Shown one piece after another: positions 35,297 through 44,639 of a stretch of 64,000 nucleotides of DNA (position 1 is the first letter of the stretch; each line of letters begins with the position of its first letter). The position numbers and the translations under genes are program-made. Below the pieces are notes generated by a model. That model did no database searches. It was not told the DNA's origin and saw only the letters and a program-made list of their open reading frames with translations. Origin of the DNA: Bacteroides intestinalis DSM 17393 (GTDB taxonomy: Bacteria > Bacteroidota > Bacteroidia > Bacteroidales > Bacteroidaceae); assembly GCF_000172175.1 (NCBI RefSeq), contig NZ_ABJL02000008.1:2170001-2234000 (forward strand). The letters are read 5' to 3'.

Positions 35297-38200
35297 ATGA
35301 AGAATTTCGACATCATAAAAGACATTGACGGATTAAGAACAATTTATCGTTATTGTGCTACGGCAGAGGATTTTCAAGTAGCTAATCCAATGGTCTCAGC
35401 CACGCAGGCACGACTTGCATTGGAAACGATGGTAAAGACCGTTTATCGCCTAAAAGGATGGCAAATAGGCGAACGTGCCTCATTGCTTTCGCTCACCACC
35501 GATGAACGCTTCACGGCATTTATAGACAGCGAAGACTTGATGAAGCGCATTCACTATGTGCGCAAAATCGGAAACAATGCTGCACACGCCAGTGACGGAT
35601 TTGTGGGGCGCAGAGAGTCTTTCTTTGCTGTACTAAATCTCTATTACATCATTGGTTCCATCCTATTGGCTTGGCAGGTGATTGACACATTGCCAGACTT
35701 TGACAAAGAGCTGATTCCCCAATCACCCCAACCAAGCAACCTTGCCGTTGTTCCTCAAACAGAGCAAGCATCTTCTGCTACCACGCAGACTGCCGATACT
35801 GCCGCAAAAGCGGTGAAAGAAAGTTCAGATGCACAACCTACAACGGTGGATGCACAGCCTGTTGTAAACGACCTCTCGGAAGCGGAAACCCGGAAATTGT
35901 ATATCGACCTGTTGCTTCACGAAGCAGATTGGAAAGTTTCTGAACATAAAGGTGAAATCATCCCCCGTCAAGCCGGAATAGAGATAGAAGTACAGGGTAT
36001 GCCCAATGAGAGCGGTGTTGGATATGCGGACTATGTACTGTTTGATGCAGACGGAACACCACTGGCAGTAGTGGAAGCCAAACGCACCAGTGTAGATGCG
36101 ACAGTAGGTCGCCACCAAGCGGAATTGTATGCCGACTGTCTGGCAACACGCTACACTTGTTCTCGTCCGGTTATCTATTATACCAATGGTTTTGAAACTC
36201 ACTTAATAGACGGCATTGGTTATCCGTCGCGCAAAGTGATGGGATTCCATACCATTGACGAGTTGCGCAGAATGATAGCGCAACGTGGACGCAACGACAT
36301 TACCGATTTACAGATTTCGGACAAGATAACCAACCGCAACTATCAGAAACGAGTAATCGAATCTGTCTGCAAGCATTATAATGACAAGCATCGCCGTGCC
36401 CTATTGGTGATGGCTACCGGAACAGGAAAGACACGTGTCAGCATCTCGCTCGTGGATGTGCTGGTGCGAAACAATTGGGTGAAAAACGTGCTGTTCCTTG
36501 CCGACCGTATCGAACTGGTCAATCAGGCAAAAAAGAATGACACTAAGTTATTGCCCAACATGACGGTCAGTTCCTTGCGTGACAGCGATGTGGATATATC
36601 GGCACGAATCCTATTCTCCACTTATCAGACCATGATAGGACATCTGGACAGGGATGCAAAAACATTCTCATTAGGCAGATTTGACCTTATCATCATTGAC
36701 GAAGCACACCGCAGTGTATTCGGTAAATATGGAGCAATCTTTGAGTATTTCGATTGCCTGCTCTTAGGACTGACGGCAACTCCACGTGATGAAGTTGACC
36801 GCTCTACATACGACCTGTTCGGCATGGAGCAGGGCGAACCGACCGACAGCTACGAATATGACGAAGCGGTAGCAGATGGTTATCTGAACCCATTCAGAGC
36901 AATAAAAGACAACTCAAAGATTCTGACCACAGGAATTGACCCTGAACAACTTACCCCGGAAGAGCGGAAACAGTTGGAAGAGATTTTCGAGTATGAGAAA
37001 ATGAAAGCTGGATTAGAACCAGATGACCCGTACAGCCGCACCATTAACGCAACGGAGATATTCAAATACATTTTCAACCAAAATACCGTTGACCATGTGC
37101 TGAATAGGCTGATGAACGACGGCATCCGGGTGAAAGACAATACCCTGATAGGTAAAACCATCATCTTTGCCTACAACCACAAGCACGCCGTGTTTATTGC
37201 CGAACGGTTTGCAGCACTCTATCCCGACTTGGGATCGGACTTCTGCAGGGTCATCGATAACTACGAGAAGTATTCGTCCGACCTGCTTGATAAGTTTGCA
37301 GATGTAAGCAAACAACCTCAGATTGCCGTATCGGTAGATATGCTCGACACAGGTATTGATGTGCCTGAGATTGTGAATTTGGTTTTCTTCAAGCCCATCC
37401 ATTCCAAGATAAAATTCTGGCAAATGATAGGTAGAGGTACACGCTTGTGCGAAAACCTGTTTGGCGAAGGACAACACAAAAAAGAGTTCTTGATATTCGA
37501 CTTTTACCGGAACTTTGAGTATTTCGAGATGCATCCCGAAGGTGCCCGACCTACAAAGTCGCAATCCATCGTCAGTTTGATATTTAATCTGCGCACGGAC
37601 ATCAAATTCGCCTTGCAAGACGGCAAGTATCAAAGCAACGAGGAGGCAAAGGCTTTTCACAACGACCTTGCCGACATTCTGCACCAACAAATTGCCGCCT
37701 TGAACAGAAACCGGATAGATGTGCGCCTGCAACTGAGAGCCGTTGAAACATACGCCAATCCGGAAGCCATGACCTGTTTGACGCTTGGCGATGCAATGGC
37801 TATGAAAAGCAATATTTCACCATTGCTTAAAAACGCCACTACCGATACGTCTGCATTGAAACTTGATGCACTTGTGCTCAAATCTCAACTTGCCTTGGTG
37901 GACGAAACAGTCAATTCAACCTCCTCAGAGCGGAAGATAATGGACATAGCCGCTTATCTCAAAGAAAAGAAAGCATCCATTCCGCAGGTAATGGCAAAGA
38001 TGGATGTACTGGACGAAGTGCTGTCTCCCCACTTCTGGGAATCCAAAAGTTTGGGTTCACTCGAACGTATCAGGAAAGAGCTTCGTGAACTCATCCAATA
38101 CTTGGATGGCGGTACGGTAGGACAAACGTTTACCATCAATGTGACAGACACGTTTGAAGAGGATAATTCGGGAGTCAATGTAACCCCTATCCGCACCTAT

Positions 38201-38647
38201 CGCCGCCGGGTGGAGGATTATCTCAAAGAACATTTGTCGGATGACGATACATTGCAGAAGATATACCACCTTGACCCGCTTTCCGAACAAGACATCGCCC
38301 GATTGGAACAGATTTTCTGGGAAGAGTTGGGTTCAAAAGAAGAGTTTGAGGCACAAACAAGAACCAAGCCCTACCAGCATAATGTGGCAGCTTTCATCCG
38401 TTCCATCATTGGCGTGGAGCAGGATATAGCATTGGAAAAATATCGTGCATTGATTCATGGTGCGGAACTGACTCGTATGCAAGAGGAGTATCTGCGTACA
38501 CTCATTCGTTATGTATGTGAAAATGGGGATATTGCCACTGTTGTATTGCAGCAACCACCTTTCAATAAGTTCACAGCTATCTTCCGTGATAGCCCTAAAG
38601 CACTTATTGATTATGTAAAACTAATCAGTAGGGTGATTGCGGCGTAA
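35297..38647 (+). CDS. hsdR: Type I restriction endonuclease HsdR
   Basis: A 1116-residue protein. N-terminal DUF4145-like domain (1-140), then a PD-(D/E)XK nuclease (GYADYVLFDADGTPLAVVEAKRTS), a superfamily 2 helicase with MATGTGKTR and IIDEAHRS (DEAH box), helicase motif VI near GRGTRLCENLF, and an EcoEI-type C-terminal domain. It translocates and cuts unmethylated DNA with HsdM and HsdS. Full length, no break. Confidence 0.93.
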   Translation: MKNFDIIKDIDGLRTIYRYCATAEDFQVANPMVSATQARLALETMVKTVYRLKGWQIGERASLLSLTTDERFTAFIDSEDLMKRIHYVRKIGNNAAHASDGFVGRRESFFAVLNLYYIIGSILLAWQVIDTLPDFDKELIPQSPQPSNLAVVPQTEQASSATTQTADTAAKAVKESSDAQPTTVDAQPVVNDLSEAETRKLYIDLLLHEADWKVSEHKGEIIPRQAGIEIEVQGMPNESGVGYADYVLFDADGTPLAVVEAKRTSVDATVGRHQAELYADCLATRYTCSRPVIYYTNGFETHLIDGIGYPSRKVMGFHTIDELRRMIAQRGRNDITDLQISDKITNRNYQKRVIESVCKHYNDKHRRALLVMATGTGKTRVSISLVDVLVRNNWVKNVLFLADRIELVNQAKKNDTKLLPNMTVSSLRDSDVDISARILFSTYQTMIGHLDRDAKTFSLGRFDLIIIDEAHRSVFGKYGAIFEYFDCLLLGLTATPRDEVDRSTYDLFGMEQGEPTDSYEYDEAVADGYLNPFRAIKDNSKILTTGIDPEQLTPEERKQLEEIFEYEKMKAGLEPDDPYSRTINATEIFKYIFNQNTVDHVLNRLMNDGIRVKDNTLIGKTIIFAYNHKHAVFIAERFAALYPDLGSDFCRVIDNYEKYSSDLLDKFADVSKQPQIAVSVDMLDTGIDVPEIVNLVFFKPIHSKIKFWQMIGRGTRLCENLFGEGQHKKEFLIFDFYRNFEYFEMHPEGARPTKSQSIVSLIFNLRTDIKFALQDGKYQSNEEAKAFHNDLADILHQQIAALNRNRIDVRLQLRAVETYANPEAMTCLTLGDAMAMKSNISPLLKNATTDTSALKLDALVLKSQLALVDETVNSTSSERKIMDIAAYLKEKKASIPQVMAKMDVLDEVLSPHFWESKSLGSLERIRKELRELIQYLDGGTVGQTFTINVTDTFEEDNSGVNVTPIRTYRRRVEDYLKEHLSDDDTLQKIYHLDPLSEQDIARLEQIFWEELGSKEEFEAQTRTKPYQHNVAAFIRSIIGVEQDIALEKYRALIHGAELTRMQEEYLRTLIRYVCENGDIATVVLQQPPFNKFTAIFRDSPKALIDYVKLISRVIAA

Positions 38648-38678
38648 ATAAAAGAACAATAGAAAACAGAAGATAATT

Positions 38679-39506
38679 ATGGGGAAGACAGTAACAACAT
38701 ATCTCATAGACGGAGACCCGAAAGGAACTCAATATGCATTCATCAGCAATAAGATTTGCCAGATGTTTGTCGTGCCACGTTCTAACCTCTCTTATCTGAA
38801 TACTCAAGAGAAGTTGCAGAAACCTGCATTTTATATATTACTGGGCGAAGATGAATCAACTAAGCCGCAGGCATACATTGGTGAAACGGAAAATTTTAAA
38901 GAGCGTGTGAAAGACCACGACAGCAAGAAGGTGTTTTGGCAAAAAGCACTTATATTCGTATCGAAAGATGCCGATATGACTAAAGTTGATGTGCAATACC
39001 TAGAACATAAAGCGATAGCTGAAGCCAAGAAAGCAAACGCTTTTGTTTTAAGCGATAATAAACAAATCCCTAAAGCACCGAATCTACCAGAGCATCAACA
39101 AGATTCAATGGATGAATTTTTTGAAGATGTGAAATTTCTGGCATCATTTATCGGTTGCAATATCTTTGAAGTATCACAACCCAAAGAGGAACATCTATTC
39201 TACACCAAAGGTAGAGGGTGCAATGCAAAGGGCTTCTACAGTTCCGATGGCTTTACAGTCCTAAAAGGGAGTATTGTTGCCCAAACAATGGTTCCGTCTT
39301 TCAACTGGAAAGAAAAACGAGAAAAGATGCTTCAAGATTACACTTCCAACGAGAACGGAATATTGGTATTAACATCGGATAAAACTTTTTCAAGCCCCAG
39401 TACTGCCGCAGATTTCTGTATTGGTAGCAGCAATAACGGCTGGTTGGTATGGAAAGACAAAGATGGAAATACTCTAGATTCTGTTTATAGAAAACAATTA
39501 GAATAA
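38679..39506 (+). CDS. GIY-YIG nuclease with DUF4357
   Basis: A 275-residue protein. Residues 46-110 form a GIY-YIG domain (FYILLGEDESTKPQAYIGETENFKERVKDH with Tyr, Arg and a later Glu in YLEHKAIAEAKK). The C terminus (215-275) is DUF4357 (AADFCIGSSNNGWLVWKDKDGNTLD). Such proteins accompany type I restriction loci. The gene follows hsdR by 31 nt. The likely nuclease role in defence is inferred. Confidence 0.82.
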   Translation: MGKTVTTYLIDGDPKGTQYAFISNKICQMFVVPRSNLSYLNTQEKLQKPAFYILLGEDESTKPQAYIGETENFKERVKDHDSKKVFWQKALIFVSKDADMTKVDVQYLEHKAIAEAKKANAFVLSDNKQIPKAPNLPEHQQDSMDEFFEDVKFLASFIGCNIFEVSQPKEEHLFYTKGRGCNAKGFYSSDGFTVLKGSIVAQTMVPSFNWKEKREKMLQDYTSNENGILVLTSDKTFSSPSTAADFCIGSSNNGWLVWKDKDGNTLDSVYRKQLE

Positions 39507-39511
39507 AAGAG

Positions 39512-39910
39512 ATGAAGATATTTTCTAAAATTCACAACTTCCTATGTGATACAAGTAGAGTGAACTGTGAACTGCAGTGGGTAAAAAAAGGATGGTACAT
39601 AATATTGTTAATTATCTCATCAATATATGTGTTCAAAAACTTTGATACACTTGTGAATCAATGCTTTATTTGCAAATTTGACGGAAATAGTTTAATATTA
39701 ATTTTATGGTTATTGTTATTAATAATGCCTCTTATCAATAGTATAGAAGGATACGGTTTTAAGCTTAATAAAGAACAAGCTAAACAAGATGAAATAACAC
39801 ATAAAATCAAACTCTTAAGAGACGATGTTATTAAGCAAAGTGATACTCTAGATCCGACCGAATTAGAAAAGCAATTAAAAGACATTCAAAAAGAACATAC
39901 AAATGAATAA
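39512..39910 (+). CDS. Hypothetical membrane protein with C-terminal coiled coil
   Basis: A 132-residue protein with two membrane helices (GWYIILLIISSIYVF and SLILILWLLLLIMPL) and a charged coiled-coil tail (LEKQLKDIQKEH). No family recognised. It begins 5 nt after the GIY-YIG gene and overlaps the next gene by 8 nt. With a membrane domain beside a nuclease it could be a membrane effector, but there is no motif to prove it. Confidence 0.6.
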   Translation: MKIFSKIHNFLCDTSRVNCELQWVKKGWYIILLIISSIYVFKNFDTLVNQCFICKFDGNSLILILWLLLLIMPLINSIEGYGFKLNKEQAKQDEITHKIKLLRDDVIKQSDTLDPTELEKQLKDIQKEHTNE

Positions 39911-40184
39911 TTATAATAGAAATCAAGAATTAACCCGCAAATATATTCGTGAATTGATTGATGACGGATTAAAACAGATGAAAGATTATAATCTTTCAGA
40001 GGACTTGTATGGTGTATGGCTAAAATATTCTCAACAAGTTTTGGAAATAACAACCAAAGATTATAATCCTGCAATCTTATTGAATTATCTTAGTGTAATT
40101 ATGTCAATTAATCCACAATTAAAACCTTACCAAAAAATTGGGATATGTTTGGATTATCTTATAGGTATACTGAGAATTATTTAA
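39903..40184 (+). CDS. Hypothetical protein (93 aa)
   Basis: A 93-residue helical protein overlapping the membrane-protein gene by 8 nt. No signal or membrane segment; the family is not recognised. Coupling suggests that the two act together. Confidence 0.5.
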   Translation: MNNYNRNQELTRKYIRELIDDGLKQMKDYNLSEDLYGVWLKYSQQVLEITTKDYNPAILLNYLSVIMSINPQLKPYQKIGICLDYLIGILRII

Positions 40185-40227
40185 CATCAACCAATATAAT
40201 AGAAGCGGATTAATTCAGACATATTCA

Positions 40228-41344
40228 ATGATTAACTTCGACGAATACATCCCAACAAGGCGAGCCGCAAAAGCGTGAAAAAGGCTATGCGTGGCAAACA
40301 GCAATAGGACTTCAAGCAGTAGATGGCTTGAAGCCCTCGAATTATCTTATTGAAACTGCTCGCAAGCATATTGAGGGAGACATAACCATTGATGAAGTAC
40401 AACAACTTATCAAGAGTTACTACGATTCAAAAGACATTCGTACTGAAAAGGATAATGAAACAGAGGAAGCCGATAAAGTTTCTGCCAATATAACCAAGCT
40501 ATTGAATGAGCGTTCGTTTGCCTTTACCGTAGCTGGATTGACCGCCATTCATCGGCGGATATTTGATGGAGTATTCAAGTTTGCCGGACAAATCAGAGAT
40601 TACAATATCACCCAAAAAGAATGGGTGCTTCGTGGCGATACGGTGTCCTATGTATCTGCTCCCGACATCCGTAGAGCCATAGAATATGACCTTGAACAAG
40701 AAAAGGCTTTTGATTATACGGAATTGGATATAAACCAAATAGTAAGTCATATTACCCAATTCGTATCCGGGTTGTGGCAGATTCATCCGTTTGGAGAAGG
40801 CAATACCCGAACTACAGCAGTGTTCACCATCCAGTATTTACGCTCAATGGGATTCAATGTTGAGAATAACCTTTTCGCCAATCATTCTTGGTATTTCCGT
40901 AATGCTTTAGTTAGAGCTAATTATCAAAACATACAAAAGGGCATCAAAAGAGATTCTGTCTACTTGGAACGATTCTTCCGCAACCTTTTGATAGGAGAAA
41001 ACAATGAATTGAGGAATCGTTTCATGGTGGTTAATGCACCCGAAGATATGGCTATCTCTACCCCGACAAGTACCCCGACAAGCTCAGACAATCCCTTACA
41101 AATAGATAATGAGAATATCAGCCGCTTAATAAAGGCTATTGCAAACAATAGATTATCAGTTAAAGAGATGATGGCTTCTGTAGGATTAAAGAACCGTGAG
41201 AATTTTATGGAATACTCACTCAATCCAGCCATAAAAGAGGGATCTGTTTCTATGCTCTACCCAGACAAGCCCCGTCATCCTCGTCAGAAATATATGTTGA
41301 CGATTAAAGGATTGGCGGTGTATAATTCAAACAATCTGAAATAA
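40228..41344 (+). pseudogene. Fic/DOC protein with a 5' frameshift
   Basis: ATG 40228 opens MINFDEYI, the usual N terminus of this Fic group, but then runs to a stop at about 40276-40278. From 40256 the adjacent frame gives the expected continuation QGEPQKREKGYAWQTAIGLQ and stays open to 41344. One extra base near 40251-40256 explains the break. The remaining protein keeps Fic loop HPFGEGNTRTTA and a C-terminal winged helix. Without the first ATG, the first alternative start is TTG 40328. It overlaps the next gene start by one base. Confidence 0.72.
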
Positions 41345-42732
41345 TGATAGACGAGAACAACACATCCCCTATTCAATCCGACTTTGAGCGGATTAAAAAG
41401 CGAGACGCAAAAGGTTTAGAGTACTGGACTTCTCGTGAGCTGTGCACTGCATTAGGCTATAGTACATATCAAAAATTCAATCGTATCCTAAACAGAGCTA
41501 TCGCCATAGCCAATAAGAAAGGTTGTAATACTACCGGGCATTTTAACCCTACGATTAAAATGGTAAAACAGGCTTCCGGTTCCTTTCGTAAGGTGGAGAA
41601 TATACATCTATCACGAATCGCTTGTTTGATGATTGCGGAAAATGCCGATAGCAAGAAGCCGCAAGTGCAAATGGCAAGAGAATATTTCAAACAAGAAATA
41701 TCAACTCCTGAATTAATCGACAATAGTCTATCATCCAAGATATTGCTATATAAGACGAAACAAGGAGAAAGTCGTATAGAGGTCATCTTTAATAGTGAAA
41801 CATTTTGGATGTCGCAAAAGCGAATGGCTGATTTGTTTGGTGTCGAAACGAATACGATTAACAATCATCTGAAAGATATATTCAAAAGCGGTGAATTGAA
41901 CGAGAACTCAGTTATTCGAAAAATTCGAACAACTGCCCATGATGGCAAAAACGATGATACATTGTTCTATAATTTGGATGCGGTTATTGCCGTTGGTTAT
42001 CGTGTGGGCAGTTATCAAGCGGGCCAATTTCGGATGTGGGCTACATCGATTCTAAAAGAAATGAGCATAAAAGGATTTGTATTGGATGATGAACGCTTGA
42101 AACAGGGCAAACATTTTGGCAAAGATTATTTTGACGACCTATTAGAACGTATCCGAGAGATACGAGCTTCAGAACGTCGGTATTATCAGAAAATCACCGA
42201 TATCTATGCCGAATGTAGTGCCGATTATGACCCTAAGGCAGAGACCACCCTACAATTCTTCAAAATGGTGCAAGATATGATGCATTGGGCTACTTCACAT
42301 CAAACGGCTGCCGAAATCATCTATTCAAGAGCAGATGCCCAAATGCCCCACATGGGACTTACCACGTGGAAAAACGCTCCTGACGGTAGAGTTCAAAAGT
42401 CGGATACAATTATCGTCCAGAATTACCTATCAGACAAAGAAGTTTCTGCTTTCAATCGTCTTTCAACCGCTTTCCTTGATTTGGCTGAACTTCGTGCCGA
42501 ACGGCAAATCATTTCCACAATGGCAGATTGGAAAAAGCAATTGGATGATTTCTTGACTCTATATGAGTATGATAAATATAATGAGGCTGACACCATTTCC
42601 GCCGAACAAGCGAAAGAAAAGGCATACGCTGAATATGATAAATTTCGCTTGATTCAAGATAATGAGTTTCTTTCAGATTTTGATAAGGAACTCAAGAGGT
42701 GGAAAGAGAAAGGGTTGTTTGGTAAAGATTAA
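41344..42732 (+). CDS. DinD-like and RhuM-family fusion protein
   Basis: A 462-residue protein. Residues 1-120 match the DinD/BRO-like domain (KGLEYWTSRELCTALGYSTYQKF and HLSRIACLMIAENADSKKPQV). Residues 125-462 match the RhuM family (ESRIEVIFNSETFWMSQKRMADLFG, FYNLDAVIAVGYRVGSYQAGQFRMWA and AEIIYSRADA). Classic RhuM is about 340 residues without the DinD part. Both are nucleic-acid-binding types linked to phage and mobile elements. Function of RhuM is not established. It starts at the stop of the Fic gene. Confidence 0.78.
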   Translation: MIDENNTSPIQSDFERIKKRDAKGLEYWTSRELCTALGYSTYQKFNRILNRAIAIANKKGCNTTGHFNPTIKMVKQASGSFRKVENIHLSRIACLMIAENADSKKPQVQMAREYFKQEISTPELIDNSLSSKILLYKTKQGESRIEVIFNSETFWMSQKRMADLFGVETNTINNHLKDIFKSGELNENSVIRKIRTTAHDGKNDDTLFYNLDAVIAVGYRVGSYQAGQFRMWATSILKEMSIKGFVLDDERLKQGKHFGKDYFDDLLERIREIRASERRYYQKITDIYAECSADYDPKAETTLQFFKMVQDMMHWATSHQTAAEIIYSRADAQMPHMGLTTWKNAPDGRVQKSDTIIVQNYLSDKEVSAFNRLSTAFLDLAELRAERQIISTMADWKKQLDDFLTLYEYDKYNEADTISAEQAKEKAYAEYDKFRLIQDNEFLSDFDKELKRWKEKGLFGKD

Positions 42733-42766
42733 TTCTATCTATAAACACTATTAACAGGAACATAAG

Positions 42767-43573
42767 ATAAACCATAACGGCATATTCTCACTATCTTTTC
42801 CCGAAGCCAAGACAATTATTGTCTCTGGTGATATTCATGGAGACTTTAATCAGTTGGTGTTCAAACTCTGCATCCAATATCAGCTTACGGACACCTTGCT
42901 AATTGTAGCCGGGGATTGTGGCTTTGGCTTCGAAAAGAAAGAGTACTATGAACAGATGGTTAGACGAAATGTCAAGCGAATGAACCAAGCCAACAATTGG
43001 ATTGTGTTTGTGCGAGGTAATCATGATAATCCAGCTTATTTCGATGGAGCAATGTTCAACTTCAAACGCTTCATCGCTATTCCAGATTATACTATTCTAC
43101 AAGCCTGTAATCATACCATCCTTTGTGTTGGTGGAGCTATCTCTATTGACCGTATCTATCGCATAAATGAATGGGATAAACGCAAATACCGTGTTCATTC
43201 AAATGAACCACAAGAAAATGATATTTCTCGCAATTTATATTGGCAGAACAAAGCTCCTATTTACGATTCTGATAAGCTGAATACCATCCGTGCAAACTTC
43301 TTGATTGATACAGTTGTCACACATACCGCACCTTCATATTGCGAACTATTCTCAAAAAGCAATCTTAACCAATGGGCTGAGAACGATCCTTCATTAATTG
43401 AGGATATACAATTTGAACGAAAAGCGATGGATATGCTTCTAAACCATCTCAAAACCAACAATCATCCGATAAATCATTGGTATTATGGGCATTTTCATCA
43501 AAGTTGGCATTCTGCTATTGATGGAATACTATATCAGATGCTCGATATTATGGAATTCTGTCAAATATATTGA
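42767..43573 (+). CDS. Metallophosphoesterase lacking a standard start codon
   Basis: Calcineurin-like phosphoesterase. Metal ligands: GDIHGD, AGDCGFGF, RGNHDNP, TAPSY and YGHFHQSW. The frame is open from 42755, and the first motif lies upstream of every ATG, GTG or TTG. The first such codon is TTG 42854, which would delete GDIHGD. ATA at 42767-42769 stands where an ATG would give MNHNGIFSLSFPEAKT. The likeliest reading is ATG to ATA decay or use of a rare start. Substrate unknown. Confidence 0.68.
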   Translation: MNHNGIFSLSFPEAKTIIVSGDIHGDFNQLVFKLCIQYQLTDTLLIVAGDCGFGFEKKEYYEQMVRRNVKRMNQANNWIVFVRGNHDNPAYFDGAMFNFKRFIAIPDYTILQACNHTILCVGGAISIDRIYRINEWDKRKYRVHSNEPQENDISRNLYWQNKAPIYDSDKLNTIRANFLIDTVVTHTAPSYCELFSKSNLNQWAENDPSLIEDIQFERKAMDMLLNHLKTNNHPINHWYYGHFHQSWHSAIDGILYQMLDIMEFCQIY

Positions 43574-43704
43574 TTTATACCATTTCGGGTATAATAATGA
43601 TGCAATAGACAGAATTATACCCGATAGAATATAATAGTTGTTACCTGAATATAAGTGTTCCTATTAGGGCATACAAATATTTTCCATAGTGGACAACGGA
43701 AGCA

Positions 43705-43759
43705 ATTACATTTTTTCAAGCGAATAAATCTGACTTATTACACTTTTTAAAACGAATAA
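43705..43759 (+). repeat. Direct repeats R1 and R2, left of the Wadjet block
   Basis: Two copies of ACAYTTTTT...CGAATAA (about 43705 and 43738), 32 bp apart. The 200-nt gap 43574-43776 has no gene. Matching copies are found at 51466-51555. Confidence 0.65.
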
Positions 43760-43776
43760 AAGATGAGGGAGCAATA

Positions 43777-44628
43777 TCAATATTCAAACATAATATATCC
43801 TTCTTGGTCATAACCTTTTCGTTCATGATGGATACGATCTATCAACTGCTGCAAATCACTCTCATCTGACTTAATGTCCTTAAAACGACAATACTGTTCA
43901 TCGTATCTTTTTCCGGAACCGGACTTCAAACGAGAGTCAATATCGGAAGGAATTAGAAATGAAGAACGTTCCGCTCCTAAATATTGTTGAAATTCAAAGA
44001 GAAATATGCCAATACCTGCTAAATCAAAATCACCGAAATGAAGATAATGATTGGGAATAGTACATAGCCATCTTCTAAGATCTGTTGATTGTGGGTAGCG
44101 GGACACAAAGAGTGCTTTTTTCGGAAGCTTATGCGCTTGAAGATATTTTTCGAAAAATACTCTTTGATTGCGAATCATTCTGAAATTTTCCATATTCTCG
44201 ATACCTATCACTACTACGTCTTTAGGTATTGTGAACGTCTCCCATTCTGCGACAAAAACAAAACTCCCTTTTTGTGGTTTTACCATAAAAGGTTCTCCGT
44301 TAAGCCTACACCCAATAGGCTCATAGCTGTTTACAGGGAATCCTGGGCAGGAACGAACCATAACAAGTTTGGAGTTACCTGTTTCTGTCGCCATAGAAGC
44401 GCGTGAATCTGAGATATTTACTTCGAGAATGCGATAGTTTTCATCCTTATCGATCAGAAATCTTTTTAAAGCTTCAGTATCACGGGCACGATATGATTTT
44501 CTTGAGCCGTGGGAGGTAACTAATAGCATACCCTCGGTCAATAGTTCATCCCGTAACTTACTGCTTAGTTTTGAACCTGTGACTTGTTCACCTGCTATCA
44601 ATGCTTGTATAGACGCACTTATTGCCAT
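43777..44628 (-). CDS. jetD: Wadjet nuclease subunit JetD
   Basis: A 283-residue protein. TOPRIM-like acidic residues stand in VVIGIENMENF (Glu) and HFGDFDLAGIGIF (Asp pair), matching the topoisomerase VI/SpoIIE-related nuclease subunit JetD. JetD cuts plasmid DNA after it is extruded by the JetABC motor. The N-terminal winged-helix region (SKLSSKLRDELLTEGMLLVTSH) is present. Last gene of jetABCD, 11 nt after jetC. Confidence 0.82.
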   Translation of the reverse strand: MAISASIQALIAGEQVTGSKLSSKLRDELLTEGMLLVTSHGSRKSYRARDTEALKRFLIDKDENYRILEVNISDSRASMATETGNSKLVMVRSCPGFPVNSYEPIGCRLNGEPFMVKPQKGSFVFVAEWETFTIPKDVVVIGIENMENFRMIRNQRVFFEKYLQAHKLPKKALFVSRYPQSTDLRRWLCTIPNHYLHFGDFDLAGIGIFLFEFQQYLGAERSSFLIPSDIDSRLKSGSGKRYDEQYCRFKDIKSDESDLQQLIDRIHHERKGYDQEGYIMFEY

Positions 44629-44639
44629 ATTGTATCCGA

